From positions 1 to 34,452 of the forward strand of contig JAYMTF010000518.1 in NCBI GenBank assembly GCA_036897485.1: 34,452 nucleotides of DNA, written 5' to 3'. The translations under genes and the position numbers were made by a program. Of this stretch, positions 1 to 11,392 are shown in pieces (position 1 is the stretch's first letter; every line of letters starts with the position of its first letter). A model generated the notes under the pieces. That model saw only the letters and a program-made list of their open reading frames with translations. It was not told the DNA's origin and did no database searches. Source of the stretch: Pelargonium nanum (lineage: Eukaryota > Streptophyta > Magnoliopsida > Geraniales > Geraniaceae).

Positions 1-70
1 ATCGCCGTGCCACGCATGCCTTGAGGCGCCGGACCTGCGCCACGGTGCGCCACGCGCCATGGCGCGCCAT
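1..70. repeat. GC- and CpG-rich segment made of repeated GCGCCA-type words
   Basis: The first 70 bases are very GC-rich and full of CpG, in sharp contrast to the AT-rich sequence that follows. Short words such as gcgccacg, gcgccat and ggcgcgccat recur. It lies downstream of the last visible SEC8 exon, so it is probably intronic. It may be the edge of a longer GC-rich repeat cut by the window. No coding frame matches SEC8 here, and I cannot assign a family. Confidence 0.35.
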
Positions 71-257
71 TTAAAACACTGACGAGGAGCTTGGACAGAT
101 CTTGGTAGATGCATGAATTACCAATAGTATCCCTATAATAAGTTAGTTGGTACCGATTTAGTTTGTTACAACACATATTCATGAGGTTACAATATATATA
201 CCATTAACTAACTTCTCATTTTTTGTCAAAATAGAGACTAAAACACTCATTTTGGGA

Positions 258-372
258 CGCATGGGGTATTAATTAACCAGAATGGCGGCAGGACTCGAAC
301 TTGTAACCTTTAGGTCAACAAGACTCTAATACCACATACAAGACCAAATCAACTAAGAGTTTAACCTAACAT
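258..372 (-). repeat. Degenerate tRNA-related dispersed repeat in a SEC8 intron
   Basis: On the minus strand positions 291-308 read like a tRNA T-arm or box B (ggttacaagttcgagtcc). About 30 bases upstream in that orientation is ggtattagagt, close to the TGGTATCAGAG word common near plant retroelements and tRNA-derived repeats. There is no cloverleaf, so this is not a tRNA gene. A decayed SINE or a retroelement edge are both possible. Confidence 0.35.
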
Positions 373-545
373 TTGAAGACCCGGTGTCAACTATACACTC
401 TAACAGGGATGTAATGAAAGTTGTTGTTGCCATTAAGTATCGGCATTGAAGGTAAAGTAAGTTGGGTAAGAGTATCAGAAAAAATCAAATAAAAAATACA
501 TATACTCCATTATGACATTCTAACAGAACGTTATTAACAACCTAC

Positions 546-3500
546 CGTTTGAAGGCCCTCTCGCTCAAGCATCAAGGCTGACTGTGCAAGCGACTGAACA
601 GCAGCGTAAAACTGCTTTTCAGAAATGAGCTTCTGAATTCGAGCTGGAACCTGAACCACATATCAAGCAAGATGATAGATCTTCAAAATTATAAATTTTG
701 TTGACTAGTGCTACTGGTTATGCAATTAGTGGTCAGTGGTCACATAAACAATCCTAATGCATTACTTAACAAGAGCACAACACATGACATTTGAACAGGG
801 AAGGTATTTGCATGCCCTTGAATTTAAAACCAAAAAATTGCAATAAAATAGACAAACCTTGGCTAAGCCCTCAATTTGATCTAATAGGGCAATAATGTGC
901 CGCAACGTAACTGACCGATACCACAACTGATGCAATTGCTTATTACGGGCCCCAAGACGTGTCTTTGCCTCGGCCAAATCAACCTTTAAAACAGAAACGC
1001 TTTCAGCAGATTCGCTGAACAACCGCAAGATCTGAAGGGAAACAAAATAAATAGTTTAATTCACAACTTATGCGTCAAATGTCATTCTTCATTTCATTTA
1101 ACAAAACAGGGAAAAGGAAAATTGAGCTAGTTTCTAAGCAAATACAGTACTTCACCACACAAAAAACATATACAAATTTACGAAGCAAGATAAGTTTTAA
1201 AGAAGAGCATAGATGCCATGCCACAGGCAGCACAAGTTTGCAGATTCTCCTACAAGATCTCTCATACCAACACATACCATGAATAATCTGATTTTGTTTT
1301 TATTTTTTATTCTGTTCATAACATACAATTAAAACACAGCTGTTACTACATGAAGCAGATAATGACAAACTGACATACTGTACTAAAGAGAATGGTTAAA
1401 GAAAAAAAGACCAAAAGTCGCCTGATGAACAGTAATTCTTCAACTGTCCCTTGACCAGTGGAAATTCACATATAAAAATTTAATTAGATTTCATCTTCTA
1501 CAAAAGTAATCAAGCAAGAGTTTTCTTTCTCCAAATATCGTACTGATTGAGCAAGAGAAAAAGAAGGAAAGCAAAATAACTCTTGTTTAGCCAAAAAATT
1601 AACCATAGTCAACAATTTCTTCCATACTATTTGGCTTTGCTTTTTAGCAAAAAGACCTTTTCTTCGGGATGAGCCAGCCTAATATATCTTCAATAAAGTT
1701 CATGACTCACTTAAATTGCAAAGTAAAATAAAATTTAGGTACCCAGCAGAACTGAATGCAAACATAACAAGTTTGGGATGGAAAATCGATACAGTAGTTT
1801 GGTGTATGAATACCCTTGTACAAGTACAATCAAGACCCATATATATATGCATAACAATGTATACTCTATATTTTCTATAAAAATATAAGATTCTATAGAA
1901 TGCATCAGGAGAGTTCAATAACCAGGCATTACAAGCAACACCTCGAGGCAAAGTTGATCTACAGGAAAAAGAATCTCATTGGTTGTTACAAGTTATAACA
2001 GTTAATTTGCTCCAAAATTCCCTGATTTTGACAATATATGTGAGAATATGATATAGAAGTTCAACAAAAATATTAAATAGTAAGATTAAATAGAATGCAT
2101 GAGGAGAGTTCAACAGCCAAGCTTTACAAGCAACACCCAGTGGCAAGGCTGGTCTACAGGAAAAGGTCTGAATCTCAGTGTTTGTTACAAGTTACAACCG
2201 TTAATTTGCTTCCAAAATTCCCCGATTTTGACAATATATGTGAGAATATGATACAGAAGTTCAACAAAAACAATACATTGCTACAAGTTAACATACTGAT
2301 TAGTTAATTACTTATGTTTGCAAAATGCATATTCTTACTTCTCCATGGGTACTAGGAAACAAGAAACTGAACAAGTTGGAATATATCCATTTCTATTTTT
2401 ACCTCTTCTTGACAAATGGGGTATAAATACATTCATTTAAATAAACAAAGAAGGGGAGACATTAAGAAACCTGGGAATAGTTTTGAATTGCTTTGTTAAA
2501 ACCACTGTGATAAGACTGCACTACTTCATCCACCACCTCCTCAACTACATCACTTTGCTCCTTCAAGAATTGGATTTCACCTTCACGATCTCTTGAAGTC
2601 AAAATTTGGACAACATGAGGTAACGAATCAAAACGAGCTGCAGCCCAACTCTCATCTACTCTGGAAAGCTCTCCCCTTAGATACTGCATCAACCATATGA
2701 GAGGAGAGAAAATTAGGAAATAGTTTAGAATACAATACATACAACATAGCTTCTAACAACACTTTTTTCAGCCACAATCATTTGAAACTACTAACTTCCA
2801 CGAGGTAAGTGAAATAGAATGAATTTTGCCTTTCAAAGACTACTTGCAGTAACTTTGACAATGTGATACCATAACACCTTATGGCTTAACATGGTAGTGT
2901 AATATTACAGAAGGGGAAAAGGATTCTTACTTATGCATTATTAGATGTCATGTCCAAGCTAAAACTAACAGTATTCTCATACTTCATATTACATGGAAAT
3001 ATCCCGCAAATGCTATCAGTTAATAATGATCAGTGAATACTTATTGCAGACTATAGAACCAAATTATTACTTGAGAAGTATTCAATTTTAAAGGATAGTG
3101 AAATCTCAAAACCACAAGCCTAGTGTACAAGGTATCCAGCCATCTTATCACTTGGGCACGTGCCTTGTTTTAACACTTGGTATTAGACACCTTCATTCTT
3201 TTAATATTCAGATCAGAACTTAAAATAATAATTAAATATGTGGTGTGCGCACATTTTTTTCAAGATACTTGCACATATATCAATTTGTGATTATGCTACC
3301 ATCAGTTACTCTTCTTTGGCATGCATACATCATGATACAATTATTTATACTTTAAATTCAAAAAACACACACATACAGACCGGTCCTCCAATATAGATTG
3401 TTATGGAGTCACTCTAACACTTTGCGCCACTATTATATGTTATTGCCAAAATATTGTGTCCATGTCCAGAAAGCAAAGGATTTATCTTCTCCTAGTTTTA

Positions 3501-3911
3501 TTTTCAATTCTTTTTTTAAACATTCTAAACAAACAAGATTAGGTTTCTTGTCCAAGTTTACTTTACTTAGATATCCCACCTTCTAACACTATGTATCCAT
3601 AACGTGTGGCACTTCACTTTATGTTTTATCCCGTTTATTAAACTGCTATTGTGTCTCTGTGCCATAACATTTTAATGAGGCAATTTCTCATTTTCACCTA
3701 GTAGATACTCCACATTGAAGATTAATGGATCCTTCACAGATGCAACCCAAGAAATGAATTGAAATAGCATTTCGACATCTCAAATATTCAACTAGGAATT
3801 TTATGGGCCAAACCACCACCAAGTAGATTACAGTCAACAGTTACAACAAATAAAAGAATATAAACTTACTTCTTTCTCAGGAGGTACAGGCAATCCATCA
3901 AAAATCCCCAT
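546..3911 (-). CDS. SEC8: Exocyst complex component SEC8 (EXOC4), 5' part only
   Basis: SEC8 is one of eight subunits of the exocyst, which tethers secretory vesicles to the plasma membrane before fusion. Four coding exons are visible, all in phase 0: 3870-3911 (starts MGIFDGLPVPPEKE), 2471-2683 (starts YLRGELSRVDESWAAARFDS), 858-1031 (contains the stretch RNKQLHQLWYRSVTLRHI) and 546-650 (starts VPARIQKLISEKQFYAAVQ). They give 178 residues of the N-terminal Sec8 domain, which is largely helical in the family. The frame is open at 546 and has a good donor there (CG|GTAGG), but no next exon can be read between 1 and 540, so the rest lies beyond the left edge. The ATG at 3911 gives the conserved plant SEC8 N-terminus. 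The upstream leader exon is described separately. Confidence 0.94.
1888..2278. repeat. Imperfect tandem duplication, period about 195 bp, in SEC8 intron
   Basis: The segment 1888-2077 is repeated at 2083-2278 in the same orientation with scattered substitutions and a few indels. Shared blocks include gacaatatatgtgagaatat, gaatgcat followed by gagagttcaa, and gaagttcaacaaaaa. Both copies lie in the intron between the exons at 858-1031 and 2471-2683. No open frame is conserved between the copies, so this is a local duplication of intron sequence and not an exon duplication. Confidence 0.85.
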
Positions 3912-4985
3912 CTCAAGTCCTTCACCTAACTAGATGTTGTAGAACTGCAAAAAATACTCACCTCATCTCAGTAAACCCTTAATCACAGAAAATAGACTTG
4001 AAACCCAATGTGTTATTAATTTGTCTCAAAAGAGAGGAGTAATGGAATGCTCAACAATAACTACTTTAACAATGAGTTTAAACAGTCTAATGTTTTCAAA
4101 AACCAAAAAAGGAGAAAATAAAAGTTAATAACACTGTTGTTTCTTACTTCTAAATAAAGAAGTGATGTCAATTTTGACAAAAGCAATAAAAAAAATCATG
4201 TTTCAAAGTATCCACAGCTCTCTCGAAAACCAAAGTTAGTAATACAGGCAAACTTAGAGAGCTCCATATACACTTAGGAAATTTTGAAATTCGGAACAGT
4301 TAAATTCCACACACTTGCTCCAGTTACTTGGTGAGAACAAATTTCTAAACAATAAGATAGTGAAGTTTGACGAGTAGAAAATTCTGGTGATGTATATTAC
4401 TTTGACAAGAAAAATTAAAAAATATCTGATAAACTGGACTGAATTTCTTCATTTCCAGCCATCCTAAAAGCTATTTCCTTAGCATTTTCAGCTCCTTCCT
4501 TATAAACCAGATAAAGTGAAAAACAAATTCAGCTACAGATCCAGCACAAACACCACGTTACAAGACCGAACCCGTACAAACTCGGTACCAAAACTCCAAG
4601 CAATCTGATAACGGCAACGACAGCAGAACAAACATACCGACAATCGGAAATGAATTGTGAACACAAACAGTGAAACTAACTTCAAAGAACAGCAAAAATC
4701 GATCACATCAATCAAAAACGCAAACAAAGTGCATGCGGTTTGGGGACAGAAAGTTGTGGTGAAGTGAATTCTGCGAACTCTAGTAAGCAAAAAGTTAGAG
4801 AAGAGCTGTGATTTTGGATATACCTGACAATCAGAGCTACGAAGCGAAGAGTAGCATTTGGGGGAAGGAGCGAAGAGCAATGGAGATGGATCTGTGTTTG
4901 TGGACGATTCTAGACAGTGAAGGAGGATCAGAATCTCTGTAGGAGACGACGACGAAGAAAACCGGGAGATCGAGTCTAGGCCTGG
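3912..4985 (-). other. SEC8 5' leader: two untranslated exons, a leader intron and a short uORF
   Basis: Upstream of the SEC8 ATG, 3912-3944 is preceded by a good acceptor (tttttgcag). A likely first exon, 4824 to about 4985, ends in a CAG|GTATAT donor, giving a leader intron of about 880 bp (3945-4823). The first exon carries a six-residue upstream ORF at 4837-4857 (MLLFAS, then stop). The leader intron itself holds only AT-rich sequence. The exon boundaries are inferred from splice consensus. Confidence 0.6.
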
Positions 4986-5015
4986 CCAGCTGTATCTGAG
5001 AAATTTTCGTTTGGG

Positions 5016-5023
5016 TATATATA
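5016..5023 (-). promoter_or_regulatory. Probable TATA box of SEC8
   Basis: A TATATATA stretch lies about 30 bases upstream of the inferred start of the SEC8 leader exon, in minus-strand orientation. The spacing is right for a core promoter element. Confidence 0.5.
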
Positions 5024-5125
5024 CTGTGTTTTAACTTTTAATTCATTTTTATTTCATTTATATTTTTAATTTCCAAATAATTAGCGCAAAAATAATACCT
5101 AATTTTTATTTTTATTGGATTTTTT

Positions 5126-5268
5126 TATAAAAAAAAAAATAATAATAATTTGAGCTACACAACAGGGGTAGCTCTCCCCTTTTAACCCAAACCCCACCCC
5201 ACCCGACGCAATGAGATTTGAACCCACGACCTCCAAAGTGGAGATGTGTGTCTTGACCATTGCGTAAA
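5126..5268 (-). repeat. tRNA-derived SINE with A and B boxes and T-rich tail
   Basis: Read on the minus strand, the element begins near 5268 with an A-box-like word (tggtcaagac), has a clear B box (gggttcaaatc) about 40 bases on, then a G-rich body (gggtggggtggggtttggg). It ends in a run of T at about 5128-5140. This order is that of a tRNA-derived plant SINE. The body differs from the Au SINE found elsewhere in the window, so it seems to be another family. It lies about 100 bp upstream of the SEC8 TATA box. Confidence 0.65.
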
Positions 5269-5689
5269 AATTGAAGAAAAACATATGCACCCGTACGAAA
5301 ATTCTCAATTACTCTCAAAACAACATATAAAGAAGAAACCCTAAAACGTTATAATGAGAAGAGAGATTTTATTTGAAGAAGTGTATTTGTAAAAGTTTTC
5401 TTTCTTTCTTTAATCAAAAGCGGGGTTTTATTAATGTGCTGAAAAAATAACACGTCGAACCAGAATCAAAGCTAAAATCCAAACTAATTGAGCATAATAA
5501 AAATCATGGTTATATGCATCGAACACTAAACTACTCGACTCATAACTCATGACGACAAGTTGAAACCTATGAAGGAATAAATCAGGGGCTCTAGTCCACC
5601 CCTTGCGGGCCCTTAAGAGCCCTTAACCACAACCCGTAAGCCCTCTCTTCTCGTACATTTGGAGTTGACGTGAGGAGATTGCAGTGTTC

Positions 5690-6380
5690 ATCACCATGAT
5701 CTAATATTATGTATAGAAATATAACAAAGTCAGCTTTTTATACATGAACTCTACTCAGTGAACACCTCCATTTGATTTTCTAATCTTCATTCGCCGTCAA
5801 AGAGGTTTATGGACATCCGCTAATACTCGAACCCTAAAATGCGCATGTCAACCTCCTTTGAAGCTCAAAGGATCATATTTAGTACACGTTCCAATTGTAT
5901 TCCCAATCACTTTTACATGCCTCTTCTTGTCATGTAACTTGTCGGCAAACGTCGATTCTATACCAAAAGCTTAAGTTTCATAGGTCCACTGTTTCTGGGA
6001 CATCATCCGACTCCAAAAGCTTACCCACCACTATATGACCATTGAATAGACATGGGGCACCCTCCAACACTTTCTTCACACCCTTCTCATTATGAAACTC
6101 AAACCAATGTCTTGCTTGTTTTCCGATAACGCCCCCCGATCGGGCCGATCCAGCCACTTCTAACACTTTCATCCCTTGAGTCGGACGTCGTACTAATGTC
6201 AAGATATCTTGCATATACCATAAGTTTATCGGAGTCCCCGTGAAAAATCATCCCATCACAACATAAGTTTCAATTTTGCACCATCCAAGCTCTCAGCCAA
6301 CGCCCCTACCTCCTCCTCATTGTCCATGAACCTTGCTTTTCTTGATTGTGCATAAAACCCTCCCTCCATTCCCAAACTCC
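5690..6380 (-). pseudogene. Decayed DUF4283 / zinc-knuckle fragment of LINE ORF1 type
   Basis: An open stretch at 5978-6214 reads KQARHWFEFHNEKGVKKVLE followed by GAPCLFNGHIVV, the DUF4283 pattern (hydrophobic-F-hydrophobic, VL-GGPW-F). Downstream on the same strand, in other frames, come words like IGNTIGTCTKYDP, HAHFRVRVLADVHKPL and RRMKIRKSNGGV, which fit the block between DUF4283 and the CCHC zinc knuckle. Upstream, MDNEEEVGALAESLDGAKLKL resembles the N-terminus of the same proteins. In plants these domains occur mostly in the first ORF of L1-type LINEs and in related host copies. Several stops and frame changes make this a relic. No reverse transcriptase part is present. Confidence 0.6.
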
Positions 6381-6859
6381 GACACCCCTAAGTTGCCTGA
6401 ATTGCACAACTAAACCTGAAGCTGTTTCTACCGCCGTATGTCACAAGCCTCGTCCCTAGTTTAGTGCTAATGGAAATCCTAGAAACTCACTTTCATAAAC
6501 AACGTACCAACGGAAGGTAACTCACCAAGAAACGAGAGAGTCCGCTTGAATTATTTCGGTTCTTAACACTCAACGTGTATCCGTAGAATTTTAAATGTTA
6601 GCATATTGCGATGAAAAATACATTTTCATCAAACTCATTTAAGTTCATATTTAACATTACATAATATATATTTTTTTCATCCACAAACTATGAGCTACTT
6701 CCAACTTCTTTTTATGTAAAGTTACCAAACAAGCACTTACTGAAGTACTTAAGCCGGATCCGTTTAAATTTTCTCAGCAACCAAACAGCAATTTTCTTTT
6801 CCATTCCGTTTCATCACCACGACGTTCATAGCTCCATCACAGTTCTCAGTGGAAGAGAC
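6381..6859 (+). promoter_or_regulatory. FLD upstream region and 5' leader
   Basis: No gene is seen here. A TATA-like stretch (ataatatatatt, 6661-6672) lies about 190 bp upstream of the FLD ATG. A C-rich, AT-poor stretch from about 6775 to 6859 looks like the leader. No upstream ATG is seen in the last 80 bases before the start codon, apart from the FLD ATG itself. Confidence 0.4.
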
Positions 6860-9800
6860 ATGAACCCACCGGACCAGTCACCGGATCTCTTCTCCTCATT
6901 CCCTCCTCTCTTCTACGTATCTCAGCCCGTAATCGACCCACACCCCAACCCCAACCCTAACCCTAATCACAGTTCCAATCCAGACCAATACCACGAGGAT
7001 TCCGCAAACCCTAATCCCAGCCCCGATCTCGACCACCTCCTCTCCTTCACAGTCCCAAAGAAGCGAAGACGAGGGCGGTCTCAACGGAATGTGTCGTCGT
7101 TCAATTTTTCGCTCTTCCCCAACGGCTATCTCAACGGCACAGCTGATCTCGCTTCTTCATCTTCCGCTTCAATTTCAGCTTCTTCAGCTAGAATTAACGT
7201 AGGTAACACTAATTCTTCAACGCAACCTGTACCTGATTTTTCCGATGAGATTATTGTGATCAATAAAGAATCCACAGCCGAGGCTTTAACTGCACTATCC
7301 GCTGGATTCCCAGCGGATTCGCTTACTGAGGAAGAAATTGAAGCCGGAGTTGTGCGCGTTGTTGGTGGTATAGAACAGGTCAATTACATTCTTATTAGGA
7401 ATCACATTATTGCCAAATGGCGAGAAAATGTAACAAATTGGGTTAGTAAAGAGATTTTTGTTGACTCAATACCACAACATTGTAGTTCTCTTTTGGATTC
7501 TACCTATAATTATTTGGTTTCACACGGTTATATTAATTTTGGGATTGCTCCTGCTATCAAGGAGAAGATTCCAGCTGAACCCAGTAAGTCTAGTGTTGTT
7601 GTGATTGGGGCTGGGTTTGCAGGTTTGGCTGCTGCTCGGCAGTTGATGCGTTTCGGGTTCAAAGTAACTGTTTTGGAGGGAAGGAAGCGGGCAGGTGGCC
7701 GGGTCTATACGAAGAAGATGGAAGGAGGAGGTAATAAAGTATCAGCAGCAGCTGATTTAGGGGGGAGTGTTTTGACAGGTACATTAGGGAATCCACTGGG
7801 GATTGTGGGGCGGCAATTGGGTCATCATCTGCATAAGGTGAGAGACAAGTGCCCAATTTATAGCTCGGATGGAAAACCAGTAGACCCAGGTATGGATATG
7901 AAGGTGGAATCAGCTTTCAATCGACTCTTGGATAAGGCAAGTAGACTTAGGCAGTTAATGGGGGAGGTTGCCGTTGATGTGTCTCTTGGGGCAGCATTGG
8001 AGACCTTTCGACAGGTTTATGGGGATGCAGTGAATGATGAGGAGATGAACTTGTTTAATTGGCATCTTGCTAATTTGGAATACGCAAATGCAGGTTTGCT
8101 TTCAAAGCTTTCACTTGCCTTTTGGGACCAAGACGATCCATATGATATGGGTGGGGACCATTGCTTCTTGCCTGGTGGGAATGGAAGGCTGGTTCAGGCT
8201 CTAGCTGAGAATGTGCCAATTTTGTATGAGAAGACTGTGCACAGTATTAGGTATGGTAGTGACGGAGTGCAGATCGTTGCTGGGAACCAAGTCTTTGAGG
8301 CTGATATGGCTCTCTGCACGGTTCCGCTTGGGGTTTTGAAGAGTGGCTCCATTAAGTTTATTCCGGAGTTGCCTCAGAGAAAGCTTGATGGGATAAAGAG
8401 GCTAGGATTTGGGTTGTTAAATAAAGTTGCAATGCTTTTTCCTCACGTGTTTTGGGAGACCGATCTTGACACCTTTGGGCATCTATGTGATGATCCAAGC
8501 CGTCGAGGGGAGTTTTTTCTGTTTTATAGCTATGCACCTGTGGCTGGGGGTCCTCTTTTACTCGCTTTAGTTGCAGGTGAAGCTGCACATAAGTTTGAGA
8601 GTATGCCCCCTACTGATGCTGTTACCAGGGTTCTACAAATTCTCAAGGGTAATTTACATATTTCCTGTATGCAATTTCATTTTAGGTGCTTTCTCTATTT
8701 ATCTTATGTAAAACTTCTCAAGTCTGCTACTCCGAAACTAGGTGCAAATAATGAACCAGGTGGGGATAATGCATGCTAAGTAATTGTTCACATATATGGC
8801 TTGCATGTCAAGAAGTTCTAGAATTGATTTCATATGTCCTAGGACTAAACATGAATGATTTCTCAACAATTGGCATGGCTTACAGAAAACAGTAAAAACA
8901 TAATGTTGTCTTGCTTTTGTGTTTTTACCTACTAGTACAAAGACACTTTGCTTTATTCCTGAGGTTTTCTTTCTTATTCGTATGATTTTGGGCTCAAAGG
9001 GTTACTTTGTATAATCAGTGGTTAAGATTTTTTTTATTTTTTAAAAGTAGTGGTATTGACATAGTTTACTGAATTTTGAGCAATTTGCATGCAGGTATCT
9101 ATGAACCAAAAGGAATTCATGTGCCAGAGCCTATCCAAACAGTCTGTACAAGATGGGGTAGTGACCCATTTAGCCTTGGCTCTTACTCTAATGTTGCAGT
9201 GGGGGCATCAGGAGATGACTATGATATTTTAGCTGAAAGTGTGGGAGATGGAAGACTATTCTTTGCTGGGGAAGCCACCAATAGGAGATACCCTGCAACC
9301 ATGCATGGGGCTTTTCTTAGCGGGCTTAGAGAAGCTGCGAATATGGCTAACTATGCTAATTCTCGAGCCTTGAGGAAGAAGGTAGACAGGAGTCCATCAA
9401 ATGCTCAATCTTGTGCTTCACTTCTTGCTGATTTATTTAGGGAGCCTGATTTAGAATTTGGGAGCTTTTCTGTTATTTTTGGTCGGAGGAATTCTGGTCC
9501 CAAGTCCACAGCAATTTTGAGGGTGACTTTTAATGAGCCTCGAAAAAAGAATCACGATAGTTCAAAAACAGATCAGCAGCATTCAAATAAGTTACTTTTC
9601 CAGCAGCTTCAGTCACATTTTAATCAGCAGCAACAGCTTCATGTTTACACTTTGTTGTCAAGAAAGCAGGCACTTGAGCTGAGAGAGGTGAGAGGAGGTG
9701 ATGAGATGAGGTTGCATCATCTTTCTGAAAAACTTGGGGTGAAGCTGGTGGGGAGAAAGGGTTTGGGACCTACTGCCGACACCGTAATTGCTTCCATAAA

Positions 9801-11392
9801 GGCTGAGAGAGGCATTCGTAAGCCCACTTCAACCTCTCTGGCTCTTAAATCTGGTGAGTGTTGGATCTTTATACTATGAGTTGTTGGTTTCAGATTGATT
9901 GCATATATAATATTATGTTCTATTTCTTTGATAAAGGAACGTCAAAGCTGAAAACTGGCTCTTTGAAGCAAAAATTGATCAGGTGTGCATCCTAGTCTTT
10001 GATCTAGTTTGCTTGATTCTATACCTAAAAATATTGAGCAATGAAAATGAAATATTTTTCTTTTATTCTTTAAATTTATCAGAAAGGCTAAACTAGTGGG
10101 TAAGAACAATGGCTCATTGTCCCTTCCCAAAGCAAACAATGGCTCGGCACCCCTTCCTAGAACAAACAGTGTCTCGATGCCCCTCCCCAAAGTAAATGAT
10201 GGCTCAGCGCCCCTTATAAAAGTGAAAGCAGAAAATGTGCAAGCAACAGAGGAGCTTATGAACACAAATCAAGCATTTACTGGCACTTCCGAGTCAGGTA
10301 ACAATGAGGGATTGTTGGTACATAATAAATCATTTTATGCATTTTTATGGTGCATGTCATGTAGAGGCTTGGTGACAATTACGTCTTCCCATTGCAAGTT
10401 ATCCACCATTTGAACCGTGCATATAATTATTCTCCCCCAAAGCTTAATTGTTCAAATTTTGCATGTCTAAAGAATATTTTCATTTACGAGTAAAACAAAT
10501 CATGTGATTCTGAAATTTGTTTGCCATTTGTGATGGTGGCTTCACATCACTTTGTTTATGCCTAAAAGCCATCTAAAAACAAAATCTTATGTCTTATTCC
10601 TGGAGATTTCCATATAATGAACACTTGCGTGTTTAATTTAAGTAGTATGGTTTAAGAAACATGTTTTAGTGCTGGAATTAGTTTCGTTTGACTGTCCAGA
10701 TTTGAACATGGGGGAACTGCATAGAGCCCCAGACCTATAATGTACTTTTATATATTTTCCATAGAAGGGTAATTTGAAGGTTTCTATGAGAAGTTGCTAA
10801 GGTCATCTAATTTTTCTTTAGATTGAATTCATTTCAAAATATATGGTTCGTTCCAAACACCTGAACTGAGAAATTTAATAGCTTCTCTCCATTTTTTATA
10901 ATAATATCCATGGTGCTCTCAACTTTTGCTGTTCTTTAATGGTGAGTTATGCAATGACCTAGATGTTTAAAGTTCTTGTTACATCTGAGTACCAGCAGAA
11001 AGCATAGTACGAATTACGGAACCCTGATTAAGATAAAAATGCATTTTTTTGGGGTGCAAACCACAGGTTTTAATCCTGCTCGGGGTTTAGTCACAGTTAA
11101 GTCTCTTCACCCCTCCCCATAGGTAAAAAAATGTGTGTTTGTCTACTAAGGTTATTGGATCTTTATTTTATTTTACAAATCTTTTTCATTAAAATTGCTT
11201 TTTTGGTTTTCAGATGTTAGCAACTTCACTTTACACGCCTAATGCTTGGTTCTTGTAGACTTTTTGGGGATTTTTTTTAAAGATATTGATAAGTTCACAA
11301 TTATCACTTGGTGTAGATGATTTGCTTTAATATGTATAGGTCCTTCACCTCTGAATCTACCAACAAGGGATCCTCTGCAACTCTTTGACTGA
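6860..11392 (+). CDS. FLD: FLOWERING LOCUS D, LSD1-type lysine-specific histone demethylase
   Basis: FLD is a nuclear FAD-dependent amine oxidase that acts on methylated histone H3. In Arabidopsis it represses FLC in the autonomous flowering pathway. Exons: 6860-8648, 9095-9853, 9937-9982, 10083-10297, and a last exon at 11340-11392 (about 953 aa) or alternatively 11214-11242 (945 aa). An Asn/Pro-rich N-terminus and a basic patch PKKRRRGR (66-73) precede a SWIRM domain (about 143-235). The FAD-binding glycine motif GAGFAG is at 250-255. The lysine matching human LSD1 K661 is in RLGFGLLNK (residue 522). The C-terminal FAD segment reads [19 protein letters not shown]. As in plant homologues generally, no CoREST-binding tower is seen. 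[11 protein letters not shown] and [14 protein letters not shown] mark it as FLD and not LDL1. Catalytic parts look intact. Confidence 0.94.
10105..10224 (+). repeat. Coding minisatellite, four 30-bp units in FLD exon 4
   Basis: Four consecutive in-frame 30-base units encode [30 protein letters not shown] and [10 protein letters not shown]. The repeat lies in the low-complexity C-terminal tail of FLD, outside the conserved oxidase fold, so changes in copy number would keep the frame. Confidence 0.85.
11050..11135 (+). repeat. Possible SINE-like fragment in the last FLD intron
   Basis: The word caggttttaatcctgctcgg resembles a decayed tRNA B box (GGTTCGAATCC), followed by a C-rich stretch (cacccctccccatagg). 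I see no A box or defined tail. It could equally be unrelated intron sequence. Confidence 0.25.

Noticed and set aside
4533-4880. Minus-strand open frame of 115 codons near the SEC8 promoter
   Set aside because: It covers the SEC8 leader exon and leader intron, crosses a good splice donor and has no recognisable domain.
5195-5268. tRNA gene
   Set aside because: A and B boxes are present, but no acceptor stem or cloverleaf can be formed. The G-rich body and T-tail fit a SINE.
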